Assembly (NCBI GenBank): GCA_003165895.1
Contig: PMXD01000319.1
Span: forward strand, 8,826-42,620
Direction of reading: 5' to 3'
DNA: 33,795 bases
Source: Bacteroidota bacterium
GTDB lineage: Bacteria; Bacteroidota; Bacteroidia; Chitinophagales; LD1
Within the stretch, counting starts at the first letter, position 1. The number at the start of each line of letters is the position of its first letter. The notes beneath the pieces were generated by a model. The model was not told the DNA's origin, ran no database searches, and saw nothing but the letters and a program-made list of their open reading frames with translations. The position numbers and the translations under genes were made by a program. Shown piece by piece: positions 8,029-15,816 of the stretch.

Positions 8029-8262
8029 TCATGACCCCGACTTTTTCAAGTCTTCTTCCAAAATTTTCTTTTTCTCGTTGTACTCTGCGGTTGTTATTTG
8101 GCCGGAAGCAAATCTTTGCTGCAAAATATCAAGGGGCGAATATTTTTTCCAGCGCTGGCCCGGAATAGCATAAGGAGTTGCGAATATCCATAAAATAAAA
8201 ATCAACCAAACGAACCACCATATAAGATGCATTCCCCAGAAGTGATAACCGTCGTAAAACAT
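8029..8262 (-). CDS. SHOCT-domain small membrane protein (copy B)
   Basis: A 77-residue paralogue of the protein at 2839-3063 with the same layout: MFYDGYHFWGMHLIWWFVW opening, one Trp-rich membrane helix, PGQRWKKYSPLDILQQRF, and a SHOCT C-terminus (SGQITTAEYNEKKKILEEDL). It is probably the last gene of the second stress operon, 103 bp downstream of the His-rich lipoprotein. Keeping both copies near double PRC-barrel proteins suggests the two families work together. Confidence 0.85.
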   Translation of the reverse strand: MFYDGYHFWGMHLIWWFVWLIFILWIFATPYAIPGQRWKKYSPLDILQQRFASGQITTAEYNEKKKILEEDLKKSGS

Positions 8263-8365
8263 AGTTTTATATTTTAAGTGTGAACTGAATAAATACTATT
8301 TATTATTAAATATTATTACGTAAATCCTTTTCTAAATTGCGGACGGCATTGCCCGGGCTATTCGT

Positions 8366-8578
8366 TTAATGATTTAGCTCCTTTGAAGGAGGATTGCCAA
8401 AAATCTCATTCCCGTTTTTATCATGGTGCCAACCGTGATTATAAGTTTCAATGTGGTCTGGATGTCGTCTATGCTCCCATCCCATTGCATGGGGGTACCG
8501 ATGGCCATCTCTAAATTCTATTTCACATGATGGTAGTAGTAACAATAATGCAGTAATTGCGGTTAATGATTTTTTCAT
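8366..8578 (-). CDS. Small His-rich lipoprotein
   Basis: From ATG 8578 the product is 70 residues, starting MKKSLTAITALLLLLPSC, a lipoprotein signal with Cys at 18. The mature part is short, rich in His, Trp, Gly and Asp (RHPDHIETYNHGWHHDKNGN), without a recognisable domain. His clusters suggest metal binding; this is inference. An in-frame TTG two codons upstream is less likely as the start. It lies between the PRC-barrel gene (61 bp upstream) and the SHOCT gene. Confidence 0.65.
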   Translation of the reverse strand: MKKSLTAITALLLLLPSCEIEFRDGHRYPHAMGWEHRRHPDHIETYNHGWHHDKNGNEIFGNPPSKELNH

Positions 8579-8639
8579 AATCAATTAAATTAAATGAACA
8601 CAGGAAAAACTTTCACGATAATTACAAAGCATATTAATA

Positions 8640-9398
8640 TCATTCTATATGGGTAACAAATTCCCCGTAATAGTTATGAATTGCCATAGCATCGCCATCA
8701 GTAAACGCCTGTCCGTGGTTATATTCGGGGCAATTCTTTATCTGCTCCATGGTTGCCTTAACCGTAATTACCGAGTCATCCCATTTTACTTCTTTTATCC
8801 ATTTGGGCGATATGAGCACTTTTTTTCCGGGAAGCCAGTCACCTGTGTCAACCACTAAAAAATCGATTGCCCAGGTACTGGGGTGAAGAAGAAAATCTTT
8901 TACCACGCCTATTGTTCCATCCGTTGCTTTAATACTATAACCCGTTACTGTGGAACTGCTGCGTAAATGCGTATCGGCGGCAGCATTTTTTTCAACACCA
9001 ACGTGCTTATCATCCGGCAATCCATAATACAAAGGTTGTGTAGCGCCGCCTGCATAAAACCCACTACCCCAATTGCCGTTCTGCAGATAATGTTTCATCA
9101 GCTTAATTTCCTGCTCCCGCGATACAGGTTTTTCAGTATCAATATCAGGGCTGTTTTTTATTTGCTCTTTGGTAAGTTTAACCGGAAAGATCCCTTTGTT
9201 CCAATCAAAGGGCAACAGTGCCCCGGTAGATATAAGTACCTTACGGCCCATTAACCAGTTACCGGCCTCTATAATTATATAGCGTACGGTCCAGCTATGG
9301 TCGTCAAAGTAAAACTCTTTAACTGCTCCAATCTCTCCATCAGTTGCACCCATAGTATATTCCAATAAACTATTCAGGCTGCGTCTTATGTTTTTCAT
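8640..9398 (-). CDS. Double PRC-barrel domain protein (paralogue)
   Basis: A 252-residue paralogue of the protein at 1687-2436 with two PRC barrels: about residues 6-80 (EYTMGATDGEIGAVKEFYFD, then VRYIIIEAGNWLMGRKVLIS) and about 150-220 (GYSIKATDGTIGVVKDFLL, then FLVVDTGDWLPGKKVLISPK). Both copies end in the same short tail, YYGEFVTHIE here and YYSEFVTHIE in the other, showing recent duplication or strong constraint outside the barrels. The region between the barrels, containing GNWGSGFYAGG, is also shared in outline. Function unknown. It lies 37 bp downstream of the DUF4142 gene. Confidence 0.85.
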   Translation of the reverse strand: MKNIRRSLNSLLEYTMGATDGEIGAVKEFYFDDHSWTVRYIIIEAGNWLMGRKVLISTGALLPFDWNKGIFPVKLTKEQIKNSPDIDTEKPVSREQEIKLMKHYLQNGNWGSGFYAGGATQPLYYGLPDDKHVGVEKNAAADTHLRSSSTVTGYSIKATDGTIGVVKDFLLHPSTWAIDFLVVDTGDWLPGKKVLISPKWIKEVKWDDSVITVKATMEQIKNCPEYNHGQAFTDGDAMAIHNYYGEFVTHIE

Positions 9399-9435
9399 CT
9401 CTCAGTAATTTAATGTTAGCTAAAAATGCTTTCGC

Positions 9436-10035
9436 TTATGGGGTGGTTATTTCCGTTAAAAGCTTTTGAGCATGTTCTTCGTGCTTTTGTAAGGTAGGGA
9501 TTTCAGATGCGGCCAATTGCCTTACATCGGCATCTTTGCCTTCAGTTGAAACCCTGGTAAATAACACGATAGCCCCTTTATGCCCATCCACGTTAATGGT
9601 TGCATATTTTTTATCGAAATCATTTCCGTTTAACGCACTCAATTCTTTGGCCTTATCCATCAAATCAGCCGGAAGCTCAACCGGCACCGCATAATTCTTT
9701 TTCAGCAGTAACGCCTTTACATTTATGTTAGCGGCAGTATGGTCATGTATTATCATAGCCGCAAAGGTTTTAACGTTTTTATCTGACGACTTTTGCAGAG
9801 CAAGTTTTGAAATCTTTATTTCAAACAAACCGATATTATATGCGGTGGCTAAAAACTGCGTGTCGCTTATAACTGCAACCGGCGCGGGGGTATTTAATTT
9901 ACCTGCCGTATCAGCTTTGGCGGTAGTATCGGATGTTGCACTGCCGGTGTTATCATTGCTGTTTGAGGCCGGCTTGGTATTACATGCCGCTAAAAATATA
10001 GCAGCAGTTAAAAGGAAAACGAAATTGGCTTTCAT
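9436..10035 (-). CDS. DUF4142 lipoprotein
   Basis: A 199-residue exported lipoprotein: signal peptide with lipobox LAAC (Cys at 18), a Thr/Ala/Ser-rich linker (about 20-55), then a DUF4142 helical domain (ferritin-like four-helix type). Family features are FLATAYNIGLFEIKISKLAL, then KTFAAMIIHDHTAANINVK and the C-terminal AASEIPTLQKHEEHAQKLL. DUF4142 proteins are common in envelope-stress or desiccation gene sets; biochemical role is unknown. It is cotranscribed with the slipin gene, 47 bp upstream. Confidence 0.88.
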   Translation of the reverse strand: MKANFVFLLTAAIFLAACNTKPASNSNDNTGSATSDTTAKADTAGKLNTPAPVAVISDTQFLATAYNIGLFEIKISKLALQKSSDKNVKTFAAMIIHDHTAANINVKALLLKKNYAVPVELPADLMDKAKELSALNGNDFDKKYATINVDGHKGAIVLFTRVSTEGKDADVRQLAASEIPTLQKHEEHAQKLLTEITTP

Positions 10036-10082
10036 AATTGTTATTTTTTTTTAAATGATTTGATTTGTCCCTACCTCTTTAA

Positions 10083-11003
10083 TTACTCCTTAACCGCATC
10101 CGGAGCTTTCTCTTTATTTAATTTTTCCTGGCCAATTCCCATTGTAAGTGCAGTTAAGCCGGCCATGCTGCCCAGTTGCATGGTATCAACCGCCGAGCTT
10201 GGCACAATTACAATGGTTGAATTTTCCTTAAGCCCCTCGTAAAGCATATTCATGGCCCTTAAATGCAAAGCCACCGGGTTGTTGGCATAAGTCTTGGCGG
10301 CTTCAGCAAATTTCTCGGCTACCTGTCTTTCTGAATCGCCCAAAATTACCCGCGCCTGTCTTTCCCGTTCCGCCTGTGCCTGCATAGACATGGCATTCTC
10401 TAATGCAGCTGGAATCAAAACATCTTTTACTTCTACCGAATTGACAGTAATGCCCCAGGGCTCAGTGCGCTCATCAATAATTTTTTGCAAAAGCCCACTT
10501 ATCTTATCTCTCCCCTCAAGCATGTCGGATAGCATCGTCTTTCCAATAACATCGCGTAAAGCGGTTTGCGAAGCCCAACTGATGGCAGTGATATAGTCTG
10601 CTACTTCAAGTGCAGCCTTTTGCGGGTCCAGTACCTTCCAAAACAATACTGCATCCACATCTACCGGCACCGTATCTTTTGTAAGGGTTTTTTCAGCCTT
10701 GAATGAGGTTGTTATAACGCGGGTATCTATCCAATAAGGAATGGTGTCAAGAATAGGGATGATGAAAAACAATCCCGGCCCTTTAAGCGAGTGAAACCTG
10801 CCCAGCCGCAATACTACCGCTTTATCCCATGGGTCAGCAATCCTGATGGAAGAAGATACCAGCACAGCGGCAACAAAAGCGGCCACCCCAATAAGCGTAC
10901 ATTCTATGGCGTTCGAATCGGTTCGTAATACAAACACTACCGCTAAACCAAGCCCTAAAATGATAAAAAATATCAACGTGGAAAACATGTTTTTCCCTTT
11001 CAT
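10083..11003 (-). CDS. Slipin family SPFH/stomatin-like membrane protein
   Basis: A 306-residue slipin: two hydrophobic stretches at the N-terminus (about 5-25 and 33-52), then an SPFH (band 7) domain starting RIADPWDKAVVLRLGRFHSL, with GPGLFFIIPILDTIPYWIDTR, VPVDVDAVLFWKV and the alanine/glutamate-rich helix QAQAERERQARVILGDSERQ. Slipins form cage-like oligomers in membrane microdomains and usually pair with an NfeD protease-like partner; none is in this window. The start is supported by a strong AGGAGG sequence about 8 bases upstream of the ATG, unusual for Bacteroidota. It follows the PepSY-like lipoprotein by 34 bp. Confidence 0.92.
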   Translation of the reverse strand: MKGKNMFSTLIFFIILGLGLAVVFVLRTDSNAIECTLIGVAAFVAAVLVSSSIRIADPWDKAVVLRLGRFHSLKGPGLFFIIPILDTIPYWIDTRVITTSFKAEKTLTKDTVPVDVDAVLFWKVLDPQKAALEVADYITAISWASQTALRDVIGKTMLSDMLEGRDKISGLLQKIIDERTEPWGITVNSVEVKDVLIPAALENAMSMQAQAERERQARVILGDSERQVAEKFAEAAKTYANNPVALHLRAMNMLYEGLKENSTIVIVPSSAVDTMQLGSMAGLTALTMGIGQEKLNKEKAPDAVKE

Positions 11004-11037
11004 AATAAACCTCCTTATTTAAATTACGTGTTAAATA

Positions 11038-11634
11038 TTAAGCTGCTTTTTTATCCTTCAACAATTTACCATCCGGCTGGAAGTATAGCGTATGGCTTTC
11101 ATTTCCCTTAGTAACGCTAACCTTATAAACCTTCAGCTTGTCTGCGTCTTTATCTTTGAATATTTCTTCTTTATCTTTTCCTATTGCCCAATCTTTATAG
11201 GCGCCCTGGCTTAGAGCGGTTGAAATTGTTTGCGGCAGAGCAGAAACTGCTTTATGTATTGCTACCTTTTTTCCATTCTTATCATATACAGCTTTATAGC
11301 CTGTACTATCCACCGCAAAATCAATTACATAAGTTTCAGGATAATCGTTTACATACAATGATGGGTCGTATCCGTACCAATCGTTTACATAATCAAAGGA
11401 GGGATAACCATAGTAATCTGTAAACGTTGTTACCGGGTAGTCTGCATAAAAAAGATCGGTCACCGTTTTCGGGACTTTATTTTTGTCAAGTTTTGCTTTA
11501 CCCTTCGCTACGTTGCTGGTGTCATTCGAATTGGCCTGAGCAGCATCTCCTTTTTGACCTGAAGTTCCACAGCTTGTTAAGGTTGTTCCTGCCATAAGTG
11601 CTATCATAGCGAGGCTATAAATTGTCCTTTTCAT
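11038..11634 (-). CDS. PepSY-like periplasmic lipoprotein
   Basis: A 198-residue lipoprotein with signal MKRTIYSLAMIALMAGTTLT followed by the lipobox TSC. After a short polar linker come two similar segments resembling PepSY-like (DUF2874) repeats: VPKTVTDLFYADYPVTTFTD then VIDFAVDSTGYKAVYDKNGK; and LPQTISTALSQGAYKDWAIG then VYKVSVTKGNESHTLYFQPD ending in DGKLLKDK. The 'small-residue plus K/Q-start helix, then strand, then DGKLL' pattern is typical of that family. These are periplasmic proteins of unclear role, often stress-linked. It is the first gene of the second stress operon: element copy 3 is 84 bp upstream of its ATG. Confidence 0.75.
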   Translation of the reverse strand: MKRTIYSLAMIALMAGTTLTSCGTSGQKGDAAQANSNDTSNVAKGKAKLDKNKVPKTVTDLFYADYPVTTFTDYYGYPSFDYVNDWYGYDPSLYVNDYPETYVIDFAVDSTGYKAVYDKNGKKVAIHKAVSALPQTISTALSQGAYKDWAIGKDKEEIFKDKDADKLKVYKVSVTKGNESHTLYFQPDGKLLKDKKAA

Positions 11635-11717
11635 GTTGTATGATTTTGGAGTTCCTGATTTGTAATGGTGATAGAAATTTCACTACGCAAAGGAAAATTC
11701 TTTAAAGCTGGTAAGTG

Positions 11718-11755
11718 TTATACAATTTTGGAAAAGGTTTGTATAATTCACACAT
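11718..11755 (-). promoter_or_regulatory. 38-bp tandem-repeat promoter element, copy 3
   Basis: On the plus strand it reads TTATACAATT, 11 bases, TTGTATAATT, CACACAT. On the minus strand TTCCTTTG (plus 11688-11695) is 23 bp downstream, in the -7 box position. It drives the PepSY-slipin-DUF4142-PRC-lipoprotein-SHOCT operon. It is divergent from tetR, whose operator begins 53 bp away. Confidence 0.75.
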
Positions 11756-11807
11756 AGAGGATAAACGTTTGTGTAGGATATCCTGGTATTACGCATTTTT
11801 TGAAAAG

Positions 11808-11837
11808 AAATAATTTACCCAAATGGGTAAATTATTT
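11808..11837. promoter_or_regulatory. TetR-type operator 1 (13-bp arms)
   Basis: AAATAATTTACCC, AAAT, GGGTAAATTATTT: a perfect 13-bp inverted repeat around a 4-base centre, ending 24 bp before the preferred tetR start at 11862. The same core occurs before the permease genes (12490-12513). It is very likely the binding site of the adjacent TetR protein, giving autoregulation. Confidence 0.85.
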
Positions 11838-11861
11838 AGCTTTGCAGTAAGTATAGTTTTT

Positions 11862-12476
11862 ATGTCCATTGAAACCGATAATAATACGGAGCAGAAAATA
11901 CTGGAAGCAGCAGAAGAAGTGTTTCAGGAAAAAGGCTTTGATGGCGCCCGGATGCAGGAAATTGCAGATAAAGCCAATATCAACAAAGGCTTGCTGCATT
12001 ACTATTTTAAAACCAAAGACAGTTTGTTTGAAGCCATTTTTAGTATAGCGTTTCACACAATGATTGGCCAAATACAGTCCATTATGTCACTCGAAATTTC
12101 GTTGAACGAACGGATTGACCGCATTGTTGACGACTTTATGAGCATGTTGGCGAAAAACCCCGCCCTTCCACGTTTCGTTATTACCGAACTGAACAAAAAC
12201 CCCGACCGCTTTATTGCCAAACATGTAAACCATAATACACGTGCAACATTCGCTGCTTTTATAAACTCGGTGCAAAAGGAAATTGATGCCGGAAATATAC
12301 GTCCGGTTGACCCGCGCCAGTTATTTATGAATATGATTTCGATGATTATTTTTCCGTTCATCGGCAGGCCTATGGTGCAAGTGGTGATAGGATTAAACAA
12401 CAAAGAGTTTTTACAGTTAATGCAGGAAAGAAGGGAACACATCAAACTTTTTTTGAAACAGGCCATAAAGCCTTAA
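11862..12476 (+). CDS. TetR/AcrR family transcriptional regulator
   Basis: A 204-residue regulator. The N-terminal helix-turn-helix domain reads [19 protein letters not shown], then [20 protein letters not shown] and KDSLFEAIF (about residues 13-57), the standard TetR pattern. The C-terminal ligand domain is all-helical. I chose ATG 11862 (MSIETDNN) instead of the upstream ATG 11823, because 11823 lies inside the palindromic operator and the 13 extra residues are not TetR-like. It is likely a repressor that controls itself and the two permeases downstream through the operators at 11808 and 12490, probably in response to a hydrophobic compound. Reads opposite to the flanking operons. Confidence 0.92.
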   Translation: MSIETDNNTEQKILEAAEEVFQEKGFDGARMQEIADKANINKGLLHYYFKTKDSLFEAIFSIAFHTMIGQIQSIMSLEISLNERIDRIVDDFMSMLAKNPALPRFVITELNKNPDRFIAKHVNHNTRATFAAFINSVQKEIDAGNIRPVDPRQLFMNMISMIIFPFIGRPMVQVVIGLNNKEFLQLMQERREHIKLFLKQAIKP

Positions 12477-12489
12477 AAAAATTTGCTCA

Positions 12490-12513
12490 TTATTTACCCA
12501 AATGGGTAAATAA
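12490..12513. promoter_or_regulatory. TetR-type operator 2 (10-bp arms)
   Basis: TTATTTACCC, AAAT, GGGTAAATAA: the same core and same centre as operator 1, located 11 bp before the first permease ATG and 14 bp after the tetR stop codon. Its position implies that the permeases have their own TetR-controlled promoter, or that this is an original exporter-operon promoter now abutting the permeases. Confidence 0.85.
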
Positions 12514-12524
12514 AAGTACATCTC

Positions 12525-13631
12525 ATGAAACAGTTTTTTGTATTTATCCGCAAGGAATTTTACCATGTTACCCGCGACTACAAAACGCTGCTCATGCTGG
12601 TGGGCTTGCCTATCGTGTTGATTATCCTGTTTGGTTTTGCACTAACCAATGAAATAAAAAACTCAAAAATTGCCATTTGCGATTATGCGCAGGATGAAGC
12701 GTCACAACAAATTATTAATAAAATTGCAGCCAGTAACTACTTCGATATTGACCGGGTTATTTTAAACCATGAACAAATTTACAGTGCTTTTAAATGCGGG
12801 AAAATAAAGCTGGCCGTGGTTTTCCCAGCTAACTTCAATAACGATTTATCGCACCTTAACAAAGCGCAGGTACAAGTTATTGCTGATGCCTCTGACCCCA
12901 ATACGGCCGTTATACTCACCAACTATCTCAGCTCTATTATTTCTGATTACCAATTGCAATTACTGCAAAACAGTTCGCCGCAAATGCAGATTTTACCCGA
13001 GATACGGATGCTCTACAATCCGGAACTAAAAGGCGCCACCAATTTTGTTCCGGGCCTGATGGCCTATATACTGATGCTTATTTGTGTGTTAATGACCTCC
13101 GCTTCCATTGTAAAGGAGAAAGAAAACGGTACTATGGAAATACTACTGGTAACACCTATGAGTCCCTTTTTAGTTATTATAGCAAAAGCGATTCCATACC
13201 TTGTTATTTCATTGCTGAACCTCGTAATTATTTTAATATTGAGCGTATACCTTTTAGATATGCCGTTTAACGGTAACCTGCTGCTGTTTTTTGCCGAAAG
13301 CGGTTTATTTATTCTCACTGCCCTTTCGCTGGGTTTATTAATTTCCAACGTCACATCATCACAGCAAACAGCTATGCTGATTTCGTTGTTGGGCATGTTA
13401 CTGCCAACCCTGATGTTTACGGGCTTTTTGTTTCCGCTTGAAAATATGCCCTGGCCCTTGCAGGTAATAGCCAACATTGTTCCGGCCAAATGGTATTACA
13501 TAATTGCAAAATCAATCATCATTAAGGGCCTGGGGTTCTCATTCATCTGGAAAGAAACGCTCATACTGGCGGGCACCACGGTTTTTCTGCTTGTGGTTAG
13601 TTTTAAGAAATTTAAAATACGTTTAGCGTGA
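12525..13631 (+). CDS. ABC-2 type transporter permease (first)
   Basis: A 368-residue ABC-2 permease of the YbhR/YbhS/YhhJ kind. An N-terminal membrane helix follows MKQFFVFIRKEFYHVTRDYK (about residues 22-43). A large extracytoplasmic domain spans about 45-170, then five helices occupy the C-terminal half, with family signatures NFVPGLMAYILMLICVLMTS and SIVKEKENGTMEILLVTPMS. Such pairs export drugs or envelope components with an ATPase and usually an HlyD-type periplasmic adaptor. Neither an ATPase nor an adaptor gene is between tetR and this gene or elsewhere in the window, which is odd. The stop overlaps the GTG of the second permease. Confidence 0.93.
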   Translation: MKQFFVFIRKEFYHVTRDYKTLLMLVGLPIVLIILFGFALTNEIKNSKIAICDYAQDEASQQIINKIAASNYFDIDRVILNHEQIYSAFKCGKIKLAVVFPANFNNDLSHLNKAQVQVIADASDPNTAVILTNYLSSIISDYQLQLLQNSSPQMQILPEIRMLYNPELKGATNFVPGLMAYILMLICVLMTSASIVKEKENGTMEILLVTPMSPFLVIIAKAIPYLVISLLNLVIILILSVYLLDMPFNGNLLLFFAESGLFILTALSLGLLISNVTSSQQTAMLISLLGMLLPTLMFTGFLFPLENMPWPLQVIANIVPAKWYYIIAKSIIIKGLGFSFIWKETLILAGTTVFLLVVSFKKFKIRLA

Positions 13632-14749
13632 GGACCTTAAAATTTTTATTGCTAAAGGAATTCAGGCAGATATTCCGTAATAAATCACTGTTGCCATTAA
13701 TATTTGTGGTGCCCATTGTGCAATTGCTGATATTGCCATTGACAGCCAATTTCGAAATAAAAAATATTAACCTTTCCATTGTTGACCACGACCATTCACC
13801 GTTTTCCCAAAGGCTTCACGATAAAATCCTGTCGTCCGGTTATTTCAGGCTCACTGATTTCGATAATTCATATAACGCCGCCTTTAAACAAATTGAAACC
13901 GATAAATCGGATTTGATACTCGAAATACCACAGGGTTTTGAAGATGTCCTGGTGCGCGAAAACCAGCAACAGCTTTTTATTGCCATTAACGCCATTAACG
14001 GTACCAAAGCAAATTTAGGCGGGGCTTACCTGGCCAGCATAATTACTGACTACAACGATGATATCAGGTTGGAATGGAAGCAACCTTCCCGGCTGAGCCA
14101 ATTGCCCACCATTGATGTTGCCCCCATTAACTGGTTTAACCGCTTTTTGGACTATACCTTTTTTATGGTACCCGGTATTTTGGTTGTACTGGTAACTTTG
14201 ATGTGCACTCTGATATGTGCACTTAATATTGTAAAAGAAAAGGAGAGTGGAACCATTGAGCAAATAAACGTTACACCGGTTAAAAAATATCAGTTCATCC
14301 TGGCCAAGCTTATCCCTTTTTGGATAATAGGCATGTTTGAATTCAGCCTCGGTTTGTTTTTAGTAGCAAGGCTTGTTTATGGCATCATCCCGGTGGGGAG
14401 TATTGAGTTGCTTTATGCTTTTTTATCGTGCTACTTAGTGGCCATGCTGGGCTTTGGTTTATTGCTTTCTACTTACGCTGAAACCCAGCAACAAGCTATG
14501 ACCATCTCTTTTTTCTTTGTTATGATTTTTTTGCTGTTAAGCGGCCTTTTTACTTCTATTGACAGTATGCCTGGTTGGGCGAAAGTGCTTGCACAATGCA
14601 ATCCGGTAACATATTTTATTGATGTGGTGAGGATGATAGTTTTAAAGGGAAGTGGTTTTAGAGATATTAAATACCACTTTCTCATTATCATCGGTTTCGC
14701 TTTGGTTTTTAACTCATGGGCGATTTTGAATTACAGGAAAACGAGTTGA
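13628..14749 (+). CDS. ABC-2 type transporter permease (second)
   Basis: A 373-residue paralogue of the preceding protein: N-terminal helix after MRTLKFLLLKEFRQIFRNKS, large periplasmic domain, then five helices starting with DYTFFMVPGILVVLVTLM and the signature NIVKEKESGTIEQINVTPVK. Start is GTG at 13628, overlapping the first permease's TGA by 4 bp, so the two are translationally coupled and probably form a heterodimer. It depends on an ATPase encoded elsewhere, or the module has lost it. It converges with the N-ATPase operon; the 158-bp gap (14750-14907) shows no clear terminator. Confidence 0.93.
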   Translation: MRTLKFLLLKEFRQIFRNKSLLPLIFVVPIVQLLILPLTANFEIKNINLSIVDHDHSPFSQRLHDKILSSGYFRLTDFDNSYNAAFKQIETDKSDLILEIPQGFEDVLVRENQQQLFIAINAINGTKANLGGAYLASIITDYNDDIRLEWKQPSRLSQLPTIDVAPINWFNRFLDYTFFMVPGILVVLVTLMCTLICALNIVKEKESGTIEQINVTPVKKYQFILAKLIPFWIIGMFEFSLGLFLVARLVYGIIPVGSIELLYAFLSCYLVAMLGFGLLLSTYAETQQQAMTISFFFVMIFLLLSGLFTSIDSMPGWAKVLAQCNPVTYFIDVVRMIVLKGSGFRDIKYHFLIIIGFALVFNSWAILNYRKTS

Positions 14750-14907
14750 ATTAATTTGTAGATAGTCATTCCAGCCTACGTTTTCAATAGCACTGCAAGA
14801 CAAATGCATTTAGCTTTTATAATATTTCATATAATGAGATCTTAATGCCTGATGAACCGCTGTTTATTATAAGCAAAGGACTTTTATTGACATGCTCAGT
14901 CATTTTA

Positions 14908-15810
14908 TCATACTTTATTTTGTGAATCATTTTTCAGCGCTTCAAATCCTGCAACCACATCAAACAACTCTTCATCAATGGAACTTTGGCGTAGTTGATG
15001 ATATTTACGGCTAAGCCCATCCAGTAATTCACCAATATTTTTTTCTGCACGTTGCATGGCTTCCAGTCGGCTGGTATTTTCAGAGGCTAAAGATTCGGCG
15101 CATGCTTTGAACAATGAAACAAACAAATACTCACGGATAAAGGCCAATAAAGTTGGTTGGGTTGCTCCTATAAGCTGGGGAGGCTTTTTTGTCGGCCAGG
15201 GAAGCTTTGCTAAGCCCTGCTTCCATTTTTCATCCAGGGGCAGCAATAACTGGAGTACCGGTTCGTAACCGGTTTGGGCTTTTGGTTGGTTATGAAAGAC
15301 ATAGAAATCCCTGCGGTTATCTTCTTTATAGTCTTTTAAGCTCTCCATTAAAATTTGCCTTACAAGAGGGGTAATGGCGTTAACAGAACTGGGAAGGTCA
15401 AAATGTTTTGTGACATTAAAACCTGCATCTGATAATAGTAATTGAACACGTTCGCCTACGCCCCAGATTTCTTTTTTGCCAGGCAATGCATGGAGAGATT
15501 GTGTTACAAAATCTGTCAGTACATCGTTAAACTGTCCTACAAGGCCCTGGTCGGAGCCAAACACAATAGCACATATTAATTTTTCATCTTTTCTTTTGAC
15601 TGCTCTGTTTTCATTGATCGCAGCTGTTTTCTTTTGTTTGAGATATGCGATAATGGCCAGTCTTACCGTATGATAGTAATCGCCAAGTGAGCTAACTGCC
15701 ATTTCATACTGCCCTATATTAGATGCGGCCATAGCTTTCATGGTGCGCACCACAGATTTAAGTTCATGTGCGCTTTCAATTTTTCTATTCAGGCTGTCAA
15801 GTGCGTCCAT
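14908..15810 (-). CDS. atpG: N-ATPase gamma subunit
   Basis: The central rotor shaft of the F1 part. 300 residues. The N-terminal helix pattern MDALDSLNRKIESAHELKSV and VRTMKAMAAS (to about residue 30) and the C-terminal SSENTSRLEAMQRAEKN-like segment (here SLASENTSRLEAMQRAEKNI) followed by LSRKYHQLRQSSIDEELFDV are the two helices of the coiled coil expected in gamma. It is the last gene of the nine-gene operon, as in known N-ATPase operons, 6 bp after atpA. The middle region is divergent from housekeeping gamma, as usual for N-ATPases. Confidence 0.93.
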   Translation of the reverse strand: MDALDSLNRKIESAHELKSVVRTMKAMAASNIGQYEMAVSSLGDYYHTVRLAIIAYLKQKKTAAINENRAVKRKDEKLICAIVFGSDQGLVGQFNDVLTDFVTQSLHALPGKKEIWGVGERVQLLLSDAGFNVTKHFDLPSSVNAITPLVRQILMESLKDYKEDNRRDFYVFHNQPKAQTGYEPVLQLLLPLDEKWKQGLAKLPWPTKKPPQLIGATQPTLLAFIREYLFVSLFKACAESLASENTSRLEAMQRAEKNIGELLDGLSRKYHQLRQSSIDEELFDVVAGFEALKNDSQNKV

Positions 15811-15816
15811 TACTTT

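Noticed and set aside
11823-11861. Upstream ATG for tetR (13 extra residues)
   Set aside because: The codon lies within the 30-bp operator palindrome and the extension is not TetR-like.
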